A stretch of 53,956 nucleotides of DNA from an uncultured Pelagibacteraceae bacterium (GCA_902514695.1 CABXRR010000004.1:1-53956), one strand, 5' to 3'; counted from the first letter of the stretch, positions 1 to 9,935 are shown. The notes: generated by a model from the letters alone, not told the origin. Program-made: numbers and translations.

Positions 1-1253
1 ATTGTATATGCTGTAAAGTTTTTTGATCCAGAAGAAATGTTTACACTGATTTCAATATCATGATTTCTCATGTAAGTTGATGTCTCATCTTCGTTATAAT
101 TGACATTTAATTTTCCATTTTGAATAATATTTATATTTCCTAACTTTATTGATAATTTATCAATATTAAATGATACCCCAGCTTTACCAATTGCCATGAT
201 GATTCTACCCCAATTAGGATCTTCACCAGCAATTGCAGTTTTTACTAGTGGTGAGTTTGCAATTGAAAAAGCAATTTTTTTTGCATCAATTTCTGTTTTG
301 CAATTATTCAAATTAATTGTAATGAATTTGGATGCACCTTCTCCATCTGCAACAACTCTTTTAGCTAAATTTAATAATACTTTATTAATAGCTTCATCAA
401 ATTCTTTAATTTTAATATCATTAATATTATTTATTTTTGAATGATTTGCTTTACCGGTTGAAAAAATTGAAACCATATCATTTGTACTTGTATCACTGTC
501 ACAGCTAATTGCATTAAATGTGGTTTCAATGTTTTTTTTCAAAAGTTTTTTTAATATAGTATTTGGAATATTAGCGTCAGTGAATAAATATCCAAGAGTC
601 GTGGCCATATTTGGCTGGATCATTCCTGAACCTTTTGCAACTCCAAATATCTTTATCTCAGAATTTCCAATAAAACATTTTTCCATAGCCATCTTGGGTT
701 GAGTATCTGTTGTCATTATTCCAAGAGCTGCTTTCATCCAGATATATTTATTTTGTGTATATTTGATTTTGTTGACTAGATCTGGGACTGAATTAATTAT
801 TTTTTCTTCTGGGAAAATTTCACCAATTGTGCCTGTACATCCAAAAATAATTTCTCTAGGTTTAATTTTTTTTGGTTGATCCTCATCCTCAATCTGTTTT
901 TTAGTTAATTTTTCTGAAATATTTTCTGCAATTTTTTCTAAGCTACGGTATCCTTGTTTGCCTGTAAAGCAATTGGCATTACGTGTATTTACCACAAGGG
1001 AAAATACTTTTTGTATTTTTTGATTTAAATTCCATTTTATATTTTCAGAAACTATTTTTGATTGAGTATAAACTGAGGCAAAATTAGCTCCATCTCTAAA
1101 ATAAAACATTACAAGGTCGTCACGAGGATCTTTATATAAATCAGCACTTACAGTAGATATAGACACTCCATCAATATGATCTAAATCTTGGAATTCTGTC
1201 ATTCTCTTGTTTTTTGATTTCGATGACAAAAAATTAGTTAAATTAATACCCAT
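1..1253 (-). CDS. argJ: Glutamate N-acetyltransferase / amino-acid acetyltransferase (ArgJ), C-terminus cut by window edge
   Basis: Own reverse-strand translation gives MGINLTNFLSSKSKNKRMTEFQDLDHIDGVSIST...KGSGMIQPNMATTLGYLFTDA...GEDPNWGRIIMAIGKAG, containing the ArgJ autoprocessing motif MATTLGY. Absent from ORF track because it runs off the window. Confidence 0.93.
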   Translation of the reverse strand, partial: MGINLTNFLSSKSKNKRMTEFQDLDHIDGVSISTVSADLYKDPRDDLVMFYFRDGANFASVYTQSKIVSENIKWNLNQKIQKVFSLVVNTRNANCFTGKQGYRSLEKIAENISEKLTKKQIEDEDQPKKIKPREIIFGCTGTIGEIFPEEKIINSVPDLVNKIKYTQNKYIWMKAALGIMTTDTQPKMAMEKCFIGNSEIKIFGVAKGSGMIQPNMATTLGYLFTDANIPNTILKKLLKKNIETTFNAISCDSDTSTNDMVSIFSTGKANHSKINNINDIKIKEFDEAINKVLLNLAKRVVADGEGASKFITINLNNCKTEIDAKKIAFSIANSPLVKTAIAGEDPNWGRIIMAIGKAGVSFNIDKLSIKLGNINIIQNGKLNVNYNEDETSTYMRNHDIEISVNISSGSKNFTAYT

Positions 1254-1318
1254 AATGTTTAAAATAATTATTTAATGATTATATTAAAGGTTATAAGTAA
1301 ATAATATATCAAAAACTA

Positions 1319-3865
1319 ATGTTAAATCCTTTAAGCTTTTTTTCTAAGTTAATAAAGTCCAGTAATCAACGCGAGCTTGATAGAATAAGTAAAATTGTAT
1401 CAAAAATAAACGAATTAGAGGAGACTACAAAAAATTTGAGTGACACCGACTTTCCCAAAAGAACCTTGGAATTAAAAAAAATATTAAAAAATGGAAAAAA
1501 ATTGGATGATATATTACCTGATGCATTTGCGCTTGTTAGAGAAGCCTCTAGGAGAACAAGAAAAGAGCGTCATTTTGATGTTCAAATTATTGGTGGAATA
1601 GTTTTACACGAAGCAAAAATTGCTGAAATGCGAACTGGTGAGGGTAAAACCCTCACAATTACACTTGCAGCTTATTTAAATGCTTTAGAGGAAAAAGGAG
1701 TCCATATTGTTACTGTGAATGACTATTTAGCAAAAAGAGATTCTCAAGAAATGGGAAAAATATATAATTTTCTAGGTCTCACCTCTGGCTTTATAAATAA
1801 TGATCAAAATGATTATGAAAGAAAAAAAAATTACAATTGTGATGTAACTTATGCAACTAACAGTGAACTTGGCTTTGATTATCTAAGAGATAATATGAAA
1901 TATTCTCAAGATGAAATGGTTCAAAGAGATCATTTTTTTTCTATAGTTGATGAAATTGACTCTTGTTTAATTGATGAAGCAAGAACACCTTTAGTAATTT
2001 CAGGTGCAGCCGAAGATAAGACAAATCAATATTTAGCAATTGATAAATTAATTAAAGATTTAAACAATGGTGATTATGAGATTGATGAAAAAGATAAGAA
2101 TATTTTGTTAACAAATGATGGAATAAACAACGTAGAAAAAATTTTTTCAAAAGCAGGAATACTTAAGAATAATAATTTTTATGATCCAGAAAACTTGAGT
2201 TTAGTTCATCATGTAAATCAGGCTCTTAGAGCAAACCATTTGTTTGAAAAAGGTAAAGACTATATTATTCAAAATAATTCTTTAAAAATAATTGATGAAT
2301 TGACAGGAAGAATTTTGGAAGGAAGAAGGTTTGGAGATGGCCTACACCAAGCATTGGAAGCAAAAGAAAAAATTGATGTTCAGGCTGAAAATCAAACTTT
2401 AGCATCAATTACTTATCAAAATTTTTTCAAACTTTACAAAAAAATTGCAGGATGTACTGGTACTGCTGCAACAGAGGCTGAGGAATTTTTTGAAATTTAT
2501 AATCTCCCAGTTGTAATAATTCCAACAAATAAAAAAATGATAAGAAATGATTTAAACGATCAAATTTTTAGAACAGAAAAAGAAAAAAATAGAACTATTA
2601 TTAAAAAAATTAATGATTGTCATATATCAGGCCAACCTGTTTTAGTGTTTACATCCAGTATAAATAAATCTGAAATATATTCTAAACTATTAGATAAAGA
2701 AAATATCAAACATGTAGTTCTTAATGCAAAAAATCATGAAAATGAAGCTGAGATAATTGCTAATGCAGGTAAAGAAGGGTCTGTAATTATAACAACAAGT
2801 ATTTCTGGAAGGGGTGTAGATATTCAACTTGGTGGAAAAAAAGGATCAATTCCAGATGAAAAACTTAAAATCAATAAAGATAAAATAAAATCTCTTGGTG
2901 GATTATTTGTGATAGGGACTGAGAGAATGGAGTCTAGAAGAGTAGACAATCAGGCCAGAGGTAGATCTGGACGTCAGGGGGATGAAGGGAGCTCAATTTT
3001 TTATGTAAGTCTTGAGGATGATTTAATGAGAATTTTTGGATCTGAGTCTATGAATAATATTTTAGAAAAATTAGGTCTCAAAGATGGAGAAAGTATTGAT
3101 CACCCTTGGATTAATAAAGCATTAGAAAGAGCTCAGCAAAAGGTTGAGGCAAGAAATTTTGACATAAGAAAAACTTTGATAAAATTTGATAATGTTCTTA
3201 ATGATCAAAGACACGTGATTTTTTCACAAAGAAAAGAAGCAATGAATAGCGGTCAAATTTTTGAGTACTCAAACGATTTTTTGAATGAAATTATTGAAGA
3301 TTTAATTCAAACAAAGGTTAAGGAAAAATTAAACCCAAAAAGTAAGGTTTTTGAAAATAAAATTAAGCTTATCTTAGGTAAAAATTTTGAAGAGATTACA
3401 TTTAATAATCTTATATCTAATAATGATAATGAGATTAAAGATAAGATAATAAAAAAATTTTTAGAAGTAAGAAATGATCGAATTAAACTCTTAGGAGAGG
3501 ATCAATCTCAAGAAATCGAAAAAAGAATTTTTTTACAATCTATTGACTTAAATTGGAAATCCCATATCCAATATTTGGAACAATTAAGACAAGTTATTGG
3601 ATTACGATCGTACGGTCAAAGAGACCCTCTCATTGAATATAAAAAAGAAGCTTTTGAATTATTTGAAAATTTACTTAATAAATTGAAATTGGATTACATA
3701 ACAATTTTGATGAATCTTAAAGTAGTTCAGTCTATAGATGATAAAAAAGAGGATAAAAAACCTGCTAAGATAAATCCTAAATATATCAATAAAAAAATGA
3801 GTAGAAACGAACCATGTTTTTGTGGATCAGGAAAAAAGTATAAAAAGTGCTGTGGTTCTTTATAG
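1319..3865 (+). CDS. secA: Preprotein translocase ATPase SecA
   Basis: MRTGEGKTLTITLAAYLNAL, VDEIDSCLIDEARTPLVISG, GTERMESRRVDNQARGRSGRQGD, C-terminal zinc motif CFCGSGKKYKKCCG. Confidence 0.98.
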   Translation: MLNPLSFFSKLIKSSNQRELDRISKIVSKINELEETTKNLSDTDFPKRTLELKKILKNGKKLDDILPDAFALVREASRRTRKERHFDVQIIGGIVLHEAKIAEMRTGEGKTLTITLAAYLNALEEKGVHIVTVNDYLAKRDSQEMGKIYNFLGLTSGFINNDQNDYERKKNYNCDVTYATNSELGFDYLRDNMKYSQDEMVQRDHFFSIVDEIDSCLIDEARTPLVISGAAEDKTNQYLAIDKLIKDLNNGDYEIDEKDKNILLTNDGINNVEKIFSKAGILKNNNFYDPENLSLVHHVNQALRANHLFEKGKDYIIQNNSLKIIDELTGRILEGRRFGDGLHQALEAKEKIDVQAENQTLASITYQNFFKLYKKIAGCTGTAATEAEEFFEIYNLPVVIIPTNKKMIRNDLNDQIFRTEKEKNRTIIKKINDCHISGQPVLVFTSSINKSEIYSKLLDKENIKHVVLNAKNHENEAEIIANAGKEGSVIITTSISGRGVDIQLGGKKGSIPDEKLKINKDKIKSLGGLFVIGTERMESRRVDNQARGRSGRQGDEGSSIFYVSLEDDLMRIFGSESMNNILEKLGLKDGESIDHPWINKALERAQQKVEARNFDIRKTLIKFDNVLNDQRHVIFSQRKEAMNSGQIFEYSNDFLNEIIEDLIQTKVKEKLNPKSKVFENKIKLILGKNFEEITFNNLISNNDNEIKDKIIKKFLEVRNDRIKLLGEDQSQEIEKRIFLQSIDLNWKSHIQYLEQLRQVIGLRSYGQRDPLIEYKKEAFELFENLLNKLKLDYITILMNLKVVQSIDDKKEDKKPAKINPKYINKKMSRNEPCFCGSGKKYKKCCGSL

Positions 3866-4957
3866 AACAAAAATCAAAAATGCTAAAATAATTAGTCCCA
3901 GAATTGAGGATCCAATAAAAATCTTATTAGTTTCTAAAATTTGATTAAAGGTTTTTTCAATAGGTTTTAAAGAACTCAAATCCTCTGAATTATTCATAAA
4001 TCCTTTATTTCTTCCAATCTTTAAAAATTTGCTTTTTCTTTGATTGTAAATTTCATCAGATGATAAAGTTTTAAATAATTCCAAATTTTTTGAGAGCGAC
4101 TCTTTTAAATTTTGTAGCATAATATCTTTGTCCCTATGTGCGCCGCCAAGAGGCTCTTTTATAATTTCATCTATAATTTGAAGTTCCAATAAATCTTTTG
4201 CTGAAAGTTTCATTGCCTTTGCAGCATCAAGCATTTTTTTTGGATCTCTCCATAAAATAGTTGCACACCCTTCAGGAGATATTACTGAATATATTGCATT
4301 TTCTAACATTATGACTTTGCTTGCAGAGGCTAATGCAATTGCTCCACCAGAACCTCCTTCACCAATTATATAAGCTAAAGTTGGAACTTTTAATTGCATA
4401 CAACATTCAATTGATTTAGCTATCGCTTCTGCTTGTCCTCTCTCTTCTGCTCCAACGCCTGGGTAAGCTCCAGGTGTATCAATAAATGAAATAATTGGAA
4501 TATTAAATTTATTAGCCAATTCCATAAGGCGAATTGTTTTTCTATATCCCTCAGGTCTCATCATTCCAAAATTTCTCTCAATTCTACTATCAAGATCTTC
4601 ACCTTTTTCTTGCCCTATTACCAAAACTGATTGATTTTCAAATTTTGCAAAACCAGTCAAAACTGATTTATCTTCTCCATAGTTTCTGTCTCCTGATAAT
4701 GGAATAAAACTATCAAACAAATTATCAATAAAAAATTTTGATTTAGGTCTATCCTCATGTCTTGCAACCATAGTAGTTTGCCATGGATCCAAATTAGAAT
4801 AAATTAATTGTAATTTTTTATCTAATTCTAACTGAATATTTGAAATTTTTTGCGTATCAACCTCAGAGAGGCCACTTTGATTATAAGGATCTTTTAATTT
4901 TTCAATTTCATTCTCTAAATTTTTAATATCGTTTTCAAAATTAAGGTAGTTTTTCAT
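3860..4957 (-). CDS. accA: Acetyl-CoA carboxylase carboxyltransferase subunit alpha, with C-terminal hydrophobic extension
   Basis: GFAKFENQSVLVIGQEKG, FGMMRPEGYRKTIRLMELANKFNIPIISFIDTPGAYPGVGAEERGQAEAI, EGGSGGAIALA. Confidence 0.96.
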   Translation of the reverse strand: MKNYLNFENDIKNLENEIEKLKDPYNQSGLSEVDTQKISNIQLELDKKLQLIYSNLDPWQTTMVARHEDRPKSKFFIDNLFDSFIPLSGDRNYGEDKSVLTGFAKFENQSVLVIGQEKGEDLDSRIERNFGMMRPEGYRKTIRLMELANKFNIPIISFIDTPGAYPGVGAEERGQAEAIAKSIECCMQLKVPTLAYIIGEGGSGGAIALASASKVIMLENAIYSVISPEGCATILWRDPKKMLDAAKAMKLSAKDLLELQIIDEIIKEPLGGAHRDKDIMLQNLKESLSKNLELFKTLSSDEIYNQRKSKFLKIGRNKGFMNNSEDLSSLKPIEKTFNQILETNKIFIGSSILGLIILAFLIFVL

Positions 4958-5055
4958 AATTTATTAATTAATACATAAGCACGAAAAATGACAGCAAAAT
5001 GTCAATGCTTCTATTAATTAATTGACTTAATTTTATTGGAGTTTTAAAATTTCTT

Positions 5056-7212
5056 ATGTCGAAATATCAAAGTATCAACAACTTAAAAGTCTCTCAAAAG
5101 TTACTATCTTTTGTTAATGATGAATTATTGAATGACATAAATATTGATCCAAAAGACTTCTGGGCAGGCTTTGATAAAGTAGTTCATGAATTAACCCCCA
5201 GAAATAAGGAACTAATTCAAATTAGAGATGATATGCAAAAAAAAATTGATGATTGGCATATTCAGAATAAAGGAAATAAAATTAATATCGACGAATATAA
5301 AAAATTTTTAAAAAAAATTGGATACTTAAAAGATGAAGGTCCAGATTTTAAAATACAAACTGAAAATGTAGATAATGAAATAGCTCAAATTGCTGGCCCA
5401 CAATTAGTTGTGCCAATTATGAACGCACGATATACACTTAATGCAGCTAATGCAAGGTGGGTAAGTTTATATGATAGTTTATACGGGACCAATATTATAG
5501 AATCAGATGAAGGTGGAAGTGAAAGATATGACCCACTCCGAGGACAAGAAGTAATAAAATATGTCAGGGAGTTTTTTGACAATTATATTCCTTTGGAAGG
5601 GACAAGTTGGAAAAATATTGCAGGTCTAAAAGTTGTAAATAAAGACTTAGTAATTTTAAAGGATGACTATGAGTATAGTTTAAAAGACAAAAATAAATTT
5701 GTAGGACATAGAGGAGATGCTAATAAACCTAGTGCTATAATTATTAAAAATAATCAATTACATTTTGAAATAATTATTAACCCTAAAGCTTTTAGTGCTG
5801 CACATGACATTGCAGGCATAAGTGATGTAATTGCTGAGTCAGCAATTTCAACTATATGTGATAATGAAGATAGCGTTGCAGCAGTTGATGCTGAAGATAA
5901 AGTTGTTTGTTACAAAAATTGGCTTGGATTAATGAAAGGAGATTTAAAAATTCAATTTGAAAAAAATGGTAAAAAATTAGAGAGGAAATTAAATCCTGAC
6001 AGAAGTTATATTTCAAAAGATGGCAAAGGTTTAAAGTTACATGGAAGAAGCCTGCTTTTAATAAGAAATGTAGGGCACCTAATGACTAATCCATCAATTA
6101 TTCTAAAAGATGGAAGTGAAATCCCTGAGGGTATTATGGATGCATTTATAACAACAGCAGCAGCTCTCCATGATTTAAAAAGAAAAAAAAATTCAAGAAA
6201 AGGTTCAGTTTATATAGTCAAACCAAAGATGCATGGTCCAGAAGAAACTGCATTTACGGATTTAATTTTTTCAAAAGTTGAGGAATTATTAGGTCTTGAA
6301 AAATACACATGTAAAATTGGTATAATGGATGAGGAAAGAAGAACATCTGCAAATTTAAAAGAATGCATAAGATCACTCAAAAATAGAGTTTTTTTTATTA
6401 ATACTGGCTTTTTGGATAGAACTGGTGATGAAATGCATACTTCTATGGAAGCAGGACCAATGATTAAAAAGGGAGATATGAAATCGTCGAAATGGATATC
6501 TGCTTATGAGAATAATAATGTTGATATTGGTCTTAGATGTGGTTTTTCTGGTAAAGCCCAAATTGGAAAAGGTATGTGGGCAATGCCGGATAAGATGAAA
6601 GAAATGATGAGCGATAAGATAAGTCATTTAAAAGCTGGAGCTAATTGTGCTTGGGTCCCTTCACCAACTGCAGCTTCATTGCATGCACTGCATTATCATC
6701 AAATTAATATATTTGAGGAACAAAGAAAAATTATTAATAGGGATAAAGCTAAATTAGACGATCTTTTAAATATTCCTACAGCCGATAGGCCGAATTGGTC
6801 AGTTGATGAAATTAATTCAGAGATATCGAATTCTGCACAGACTCTGCTTGGGTACGTTGTGCGGTGGATAGATCAAGGAGTTGGTTGTTCCAAAGTTCCC
6901 GATATAAATAATGTTGGCCTAATGGAAGATAGAGCAACCTTGAGAATTTCGTCCCAGCACATTGCAAACTGGATTCATCATGGAATAACCACAAAAATGC
7001 AAGTAACAGAAATAATGAAAGAAATGGCAAAAATTGTAGATGAGCAAAACATAAATGATAAAAATTATATTAAAATGAGTGATGATTACGAAAGGTCTCT
7101 TGCCTTTAAAACAGCATGCGATTTAATTTTCAAGGGTAAAGATCAACCATCTGGCTATACTGAGCCCCTTTTACATTTAAATCGATTAAAAAAAAAAATT
7201 AATCAGAGTTAG
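5056..7212 (+). CDS. glcB: Malate synthase G
   Basis: 718 aa; LNAANARWVSLYDSLYGTN, GIMDEERRTSANLKECI, FINTGFLDRTGDEMHTSMEAGPM, GANCAWVPSPTAASLHALHYHQ. Confidence 0.97.
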   Translation: MSKYQSINNLKVSQKLLSFVNDELLNDINIDPKDFWAGFDKVVHELTPRNKELIQIRDDMQKKIDDWHIQNKGNKINIDEYKKFLKKIGYLKDEGPDFKIQTENVDNEIAQIAGPQLVVPIMNARYTLNAANARWVSLYDSLYGTNIIESDEGGSERYDPLRGQEVIKYVREFFDNYIPLEGTSWKNIAGLKVVNKDLVILKDDYEYSLKDKNKFVGHRGDANKPSAIIIKNNQLHFEIIINPKAFSAAHDIAGISDVIAESAISTICDNEDSVAAVDAEDKVVCYKNWLGLMKGDLKIQFEKNGKKLERKLNPDRSYISKDGKGLKLHGRSLLLIRNVGHLMTNPSIILKDGSEIPEGIMDAFITTAAALHDLKRKKNSRKGSVYIVKPKMHGPEETAFTDLIFSKVEELLGLEKYTCKIGIMDEERRTSANLKECIRSLKNRVFFINTGFLDRTGDEMHTSMEAGPMIKKGDMKSSKWISAYENNNVDIGLRCGFSGKAQIGKGMWAMPDKMKEMMSDKISHLKAGANCAWVPSPTAASLHALHYHQINIFEEQRKIINRDKAKLDDLLNIPTADRPNWSVDEINSEISNSAQTLLGYVVRWIDQGVGCSKVPDINNVGLMEDRATLRISSQHIANWIHHGITTKMQVTEIMKEMAKIVDEQNINDKNYIKMSDDYERSLAFKTACDLIFKGKDQPSGYTEPLLHLNRLKKKINQS

Positions 7213-7810
7213 AATTTAATTTAGACCTGTTTTTGAATGCAGAAAATAAGGTACCATCATCTAAACTTTCTATTTCTCCACCCACAGGAAGTCCTTGAGC
7301 CAATTTAGTTACTTTTACTTTAGAATTCTTAAGACTATCTTGGATATAATATGCGGTTGTTTGCCCCTCAACCGTAGCACTGGTTGCCAAAATTACCTCC
7401 TCAATATCATCTCTATTTACTCTTTCTATTAAAGAATTTATAAGCAAATCTTCTTTTCTTTGACCAACCGAAGATATTGTGCCACCTAATATATGAAAAT
7501 ACCCCTTAAATATATTAGAATTTTCAATGGACCATTGGTCTGCTATATCTTCAACAACACAAATTTTATTAAAATTTTCTTTAGTGTTTTCACAGTTATT
7601 GCATCCGTTGGAAATTGATTTCAAAGAACCACATGAATTACATCTTTTGACATTTTTATATACTTGAACTAAAGAATTTGCCATCGGTTTAACAAGTTCG
7701 TCTCTGTTATTTATCAATTTAAGAACAATTCTTTTAGCAGATTTTGGACCTAGACCAGGAAGTTTAGAAATTAATCTTATTAAATCCTCAATCTCATTTA
7801 TATTTTGCAT
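7199..7810 (-). CDS. recR: Recombination mediator RecR
   Basis: LISKLPGLGPKSAKRIVLKL, zinc finger CNSCGSLKSISNGCNNC, TOPRIM-like CVVEDIADQWSIE, GQTTAYYIQD. Confidence 0.96.
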   Translation of the reverse strand: MQNINEIEDLIRLISKLPGLGPKSAKRIVLKLINNRDELVKPMANSLVQVYKNVKRCNSCGSLKSISNGCNNCENTKENFNKICVVEDIADQWSIENSNIFKGYFHILGGTISSVGQRKEDLLINSLIERVNRDDIEEVILATSATVEGQTTAYYIQDSLKNSKVKVTKLAQGLPVGGEIESLDDGTLFSAFKNRSKLNSNSD

Positions 7811-7813
7811 TAT

Positions 7814-8131
7814 CTAAAGTGGCCACTTAAACCCCGGAATCCCAAGCCCACCTGTAGCTTTTGAAATTTCCTCTGATGTTTTGGTTTTGATTTGAGATTT
7901 TGCATTATTGTGTGCTGCTACGATTAAATCTTCAATAATAGATTTTTCTTCTTTTAGAATTTCGTCTGAAATCTCAATTTTTTGCATTTCACCTTCTCCA
8001 TCTAAAATTACCTTAACTGAATTTGAGCCAGATATTCCTTCGACTCTTATTTTTTTTATATTCTGTTGGCTTTCTTTCATTTTAGCTTCAAGCTCTTTTG
8101 CTTTGTCTAGTATTTTATTAAAATCTGTCAT
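7814..8131 (-). CDS. YbaB/EbfC family nucleoid-associated protein
   Basis: 105 aa between dnaX and recR; MTDFNKILDKAKELEAKMKESQQNIKKIRVEG...KATGGLGIPGFKWPL. Confidence 0.9.
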   Translation of the reverse strand: MTDFNKILDKAKELEAKMKESQQNIKKIRVEGISGSNSVKVILDGEGEMQKIEISDEILKEEKSIIEDLIVAAHNNAKSQIKTKTSEEISKATGGLGIPGFKWPL

Positions 8132-9790
8132 CTATTCTTTATGTTTTTTTTTTGATTCTATATCAAGTAAATTTGCATCTGGAAACTTTTCCACAACATT
8201 TTTATATAATTGCGAGTCCATTGCTTTTTTTATAAGATCTTTTTTATCATTTAAAATTTTCTCTTTGATTGAAATTTTACCTTTTGCTTTACTTAAAGTG
8301 ATAATCCATCTTTCTTTCGTCCACTCAAATAATTTAAGAGACAAATCTTTAACAAAATTTTTGTCTAAATTATCATTAAAAGATATTTCTATTCTGTTTT
8401 TCTCAAAACTAACAAGATTTACATTTTTCTCTAATTCATATTTAAGTTTCATTTCCTTGTTTGTTGCACAAACTTCTAAAAGTTTATCAAATGAGTTAAT
8501 TGAAGTATTTTCTTCTGCCTTAATATTCGATTGTGGTTCAACTTTAATTTTTTTTTCTTGTGTAACATTTTTAATTTGATTTACAGCTTCTTTTTTAAAT
8601 TCAGATAAATTATTTTTTTCCTCAGATTTCACGTTTGGATTATCATTTTCAATATTTTTTTTAGGTTTAGATGAGATGAGATAAAGTAATCTCATTAAAA
8701 ACATTTCAATCGACAAATTTTGATTTGAAACAATATCTAATTCCTCAAGAGTCTTAATTGTAAATTGCCAGAATAATATTAAGACTTGATCATCTACTTG
8801 ATTGGATAATTCTTTAATTCTAGAAAATTCGTCATCGTTTAATGAAAAATTTGTACTCTCCAAAGTTAATGAATTGATATTCTTAAAATAGTAGATTAAT
8901 TCTAAAAAATCGTTTATGAAAACTTTTGGCTCTACACCTTGATCATAAATTTTTCTATAAATCTCTATTACTTTTTTTTCTTCGCCTTTTAAAATTAGTT
9001 CAAAAAAGTTAATTAGTGAGGATTTGTCAAAATATCCAAAAATTTCTTGAGCAGTTTTTAAGTCCAATTCCTTATTATTATCTAAAGTTAATAATCCCCT
9101 ATCCAATAAAGATAGTGCATCTCTCACAGACCCTTCAGATATTTTAACTATTAGCTTTAAAGCCTCATCAGATACTTTCCCGCCTTCTTTTTCTTTTATA
9201 TCTTTTAAAAATTTAAATAATTCTGATGATTTAATTCTAGATAAATCAAATCTTTGACACCTTGAAACGACAGTGATTGGTATTTTTTTGATTTCTGTTG
9301 TTGCAAATATAAATTTTAGACTTCCTCCATTTTCGTATTGAGGTGGTTCTTCTAGTGTTTTAAGTAATGCGTTAAAAGCTTGCTTGCTTAACATGTGAAC
9401 TTCATCGACAATAAATATTTTATATTTTGATGACGTTGGTCCATATCTTGAAAACTCTATTAAATCTCTAACATCATCCACTCCTGTTTTGCTGGCTGCA
9501 TCCATCTCTAAAACGTCAATATGACTTGAATTTGAGATGGCTTCACAATTATCACATAATTTATCACTACATAATTTATCAACACCTCTTAAACAGTTTA
9601 ATGATTTAGCAACTATCCTAGCAATTGTTGTTTTTCCAACACCACGTATGCCAGTAAATAAATATGCATTTGGCGTTTTATTTACTTTAATTGAATTTAT
9701 AATTGTTTCTGCAATTAAATTTTGACCTATCAATTCATCAAAGTTTGATGGTCTATATTTTAGTGCTAAAACTTTTGAGTTTTTATTCAT
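8132..9790 (-). CDS. dnaX: DNA polymerase III subunit gamma/tau
   Basis: LALKYRPSNFDELIGQ, FTGIRGVGKTTIARI, zinc module C..C..C, KIFIVDEVHMLSKQAFNALLKTLEEPP. Confidence 0.97.
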   Translation of the reverse strand: MNKNSKVLALKYRPSNFDELIGQNLIAETIINSIKVNKTPNAYLFTGIRGVGKTTIARIVAKSLNCLRGVDKLCSDKLCDNCEAISNSSHIDVLEMDAASKTGVDDVRDLIEFSRYGPTSSKYKIFIVDEVHMLSKQAFNALLKTLEEPPQYENGGSLKFIFATTEIKKIPITVVSRCQRFDLSRIKSSELFKFLKDIKEKEGGKVSDEALKLIVKISEGSVRDALSLLDRGLLTLDNNKELDLKTAQEIFGYFDKSSLINFFELILKGEEKKVIEIYRKIYDQGVEPKVFINDFLELIYYFKNINSLTLESTNFSLNDDEFSRIKELSNQVDDQVLILFWQFTIKTLEELDIVSNQNLSIEMFLMRLLYLISSKPKKNIENDNPNVKSEEKNNLSEFKKEAVNQIKNVTQEKKIKVEPQSNIKAEENTSINSFDKLLEVCATNKEMKLKYELEKNVNLVSFEKNRIEISFNDNLDKNFVKDLSLKLFEWTKERWIITLSKAKGKISIKEKILNDKKDLIKKAMDSQLYKNVVEKFPDANLLDIESKKKHKE

Positions 9791-9797
9791 TATTTTT

Positions 9798-9885
9798 CCT
9801 AGGAGACTAGAACCTGAGTAACTGTCTTTACGACTGCTTCCGTTAAGATCTGGTCGGGTTCAAGCAGCACCCACCTCTAGCCTCC
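9798..9885 (-). ncRNA. ffs: Signal recognition particle RNA (small bacterial 4.5S type)
   Basis: Reverse strand GGAGGCTAGAGGTGGGTGCTGCTTGAACCCGACCAGATCTTAACGGAAGCAGTCGTAAAGACAG...GGTTCTAGTCTCC. It has the conserved GATC-[UUAACG]-GGAAGCAG apical core (URRC-type loop), closing helix GGAG.CTAGA/TCTAG.CTCC, and lies directly upstream of dnaX. Confidence 0.93.
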
Positions 9886-9891
9886 AAAACT

Positions 9892-9921
9892 ATTATAGCA
9901 GTAATGATTTCTAATCCACAA
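9892..9921 (-). promoter_or_regulatory. Sigma70-type promoter of SRP RNA / dnaX operon
   Basis: Reverse strand TTGTGG-N18-TATAAT, with the -10 box 6 nt upstream of the SRP RNA 5' helix. Confidence 0.75.
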
Positions 9922-9935
9922 GAAAAGATTAAAAA

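Noticed and set aside
196-702. Two plus-strand ORFs of 82 and 60 aa
   Set aside because: Antisense to argJ, whose reverse-strand translation has clear ArgJ motifs.
5385-7030. Three minus-strand ORFs inside glcB
   Set aside because: Antisense to a well-conserved malate synthase; no family motifs.
7908-8579. 223-aa plus-strand ORF
   Set aside because: Fully antisense to ybaB/dnaX, which are clearly coding; hydrophobic low-complexity translation is typical of the opposite strand of AT-rich Lys/Glu genes.
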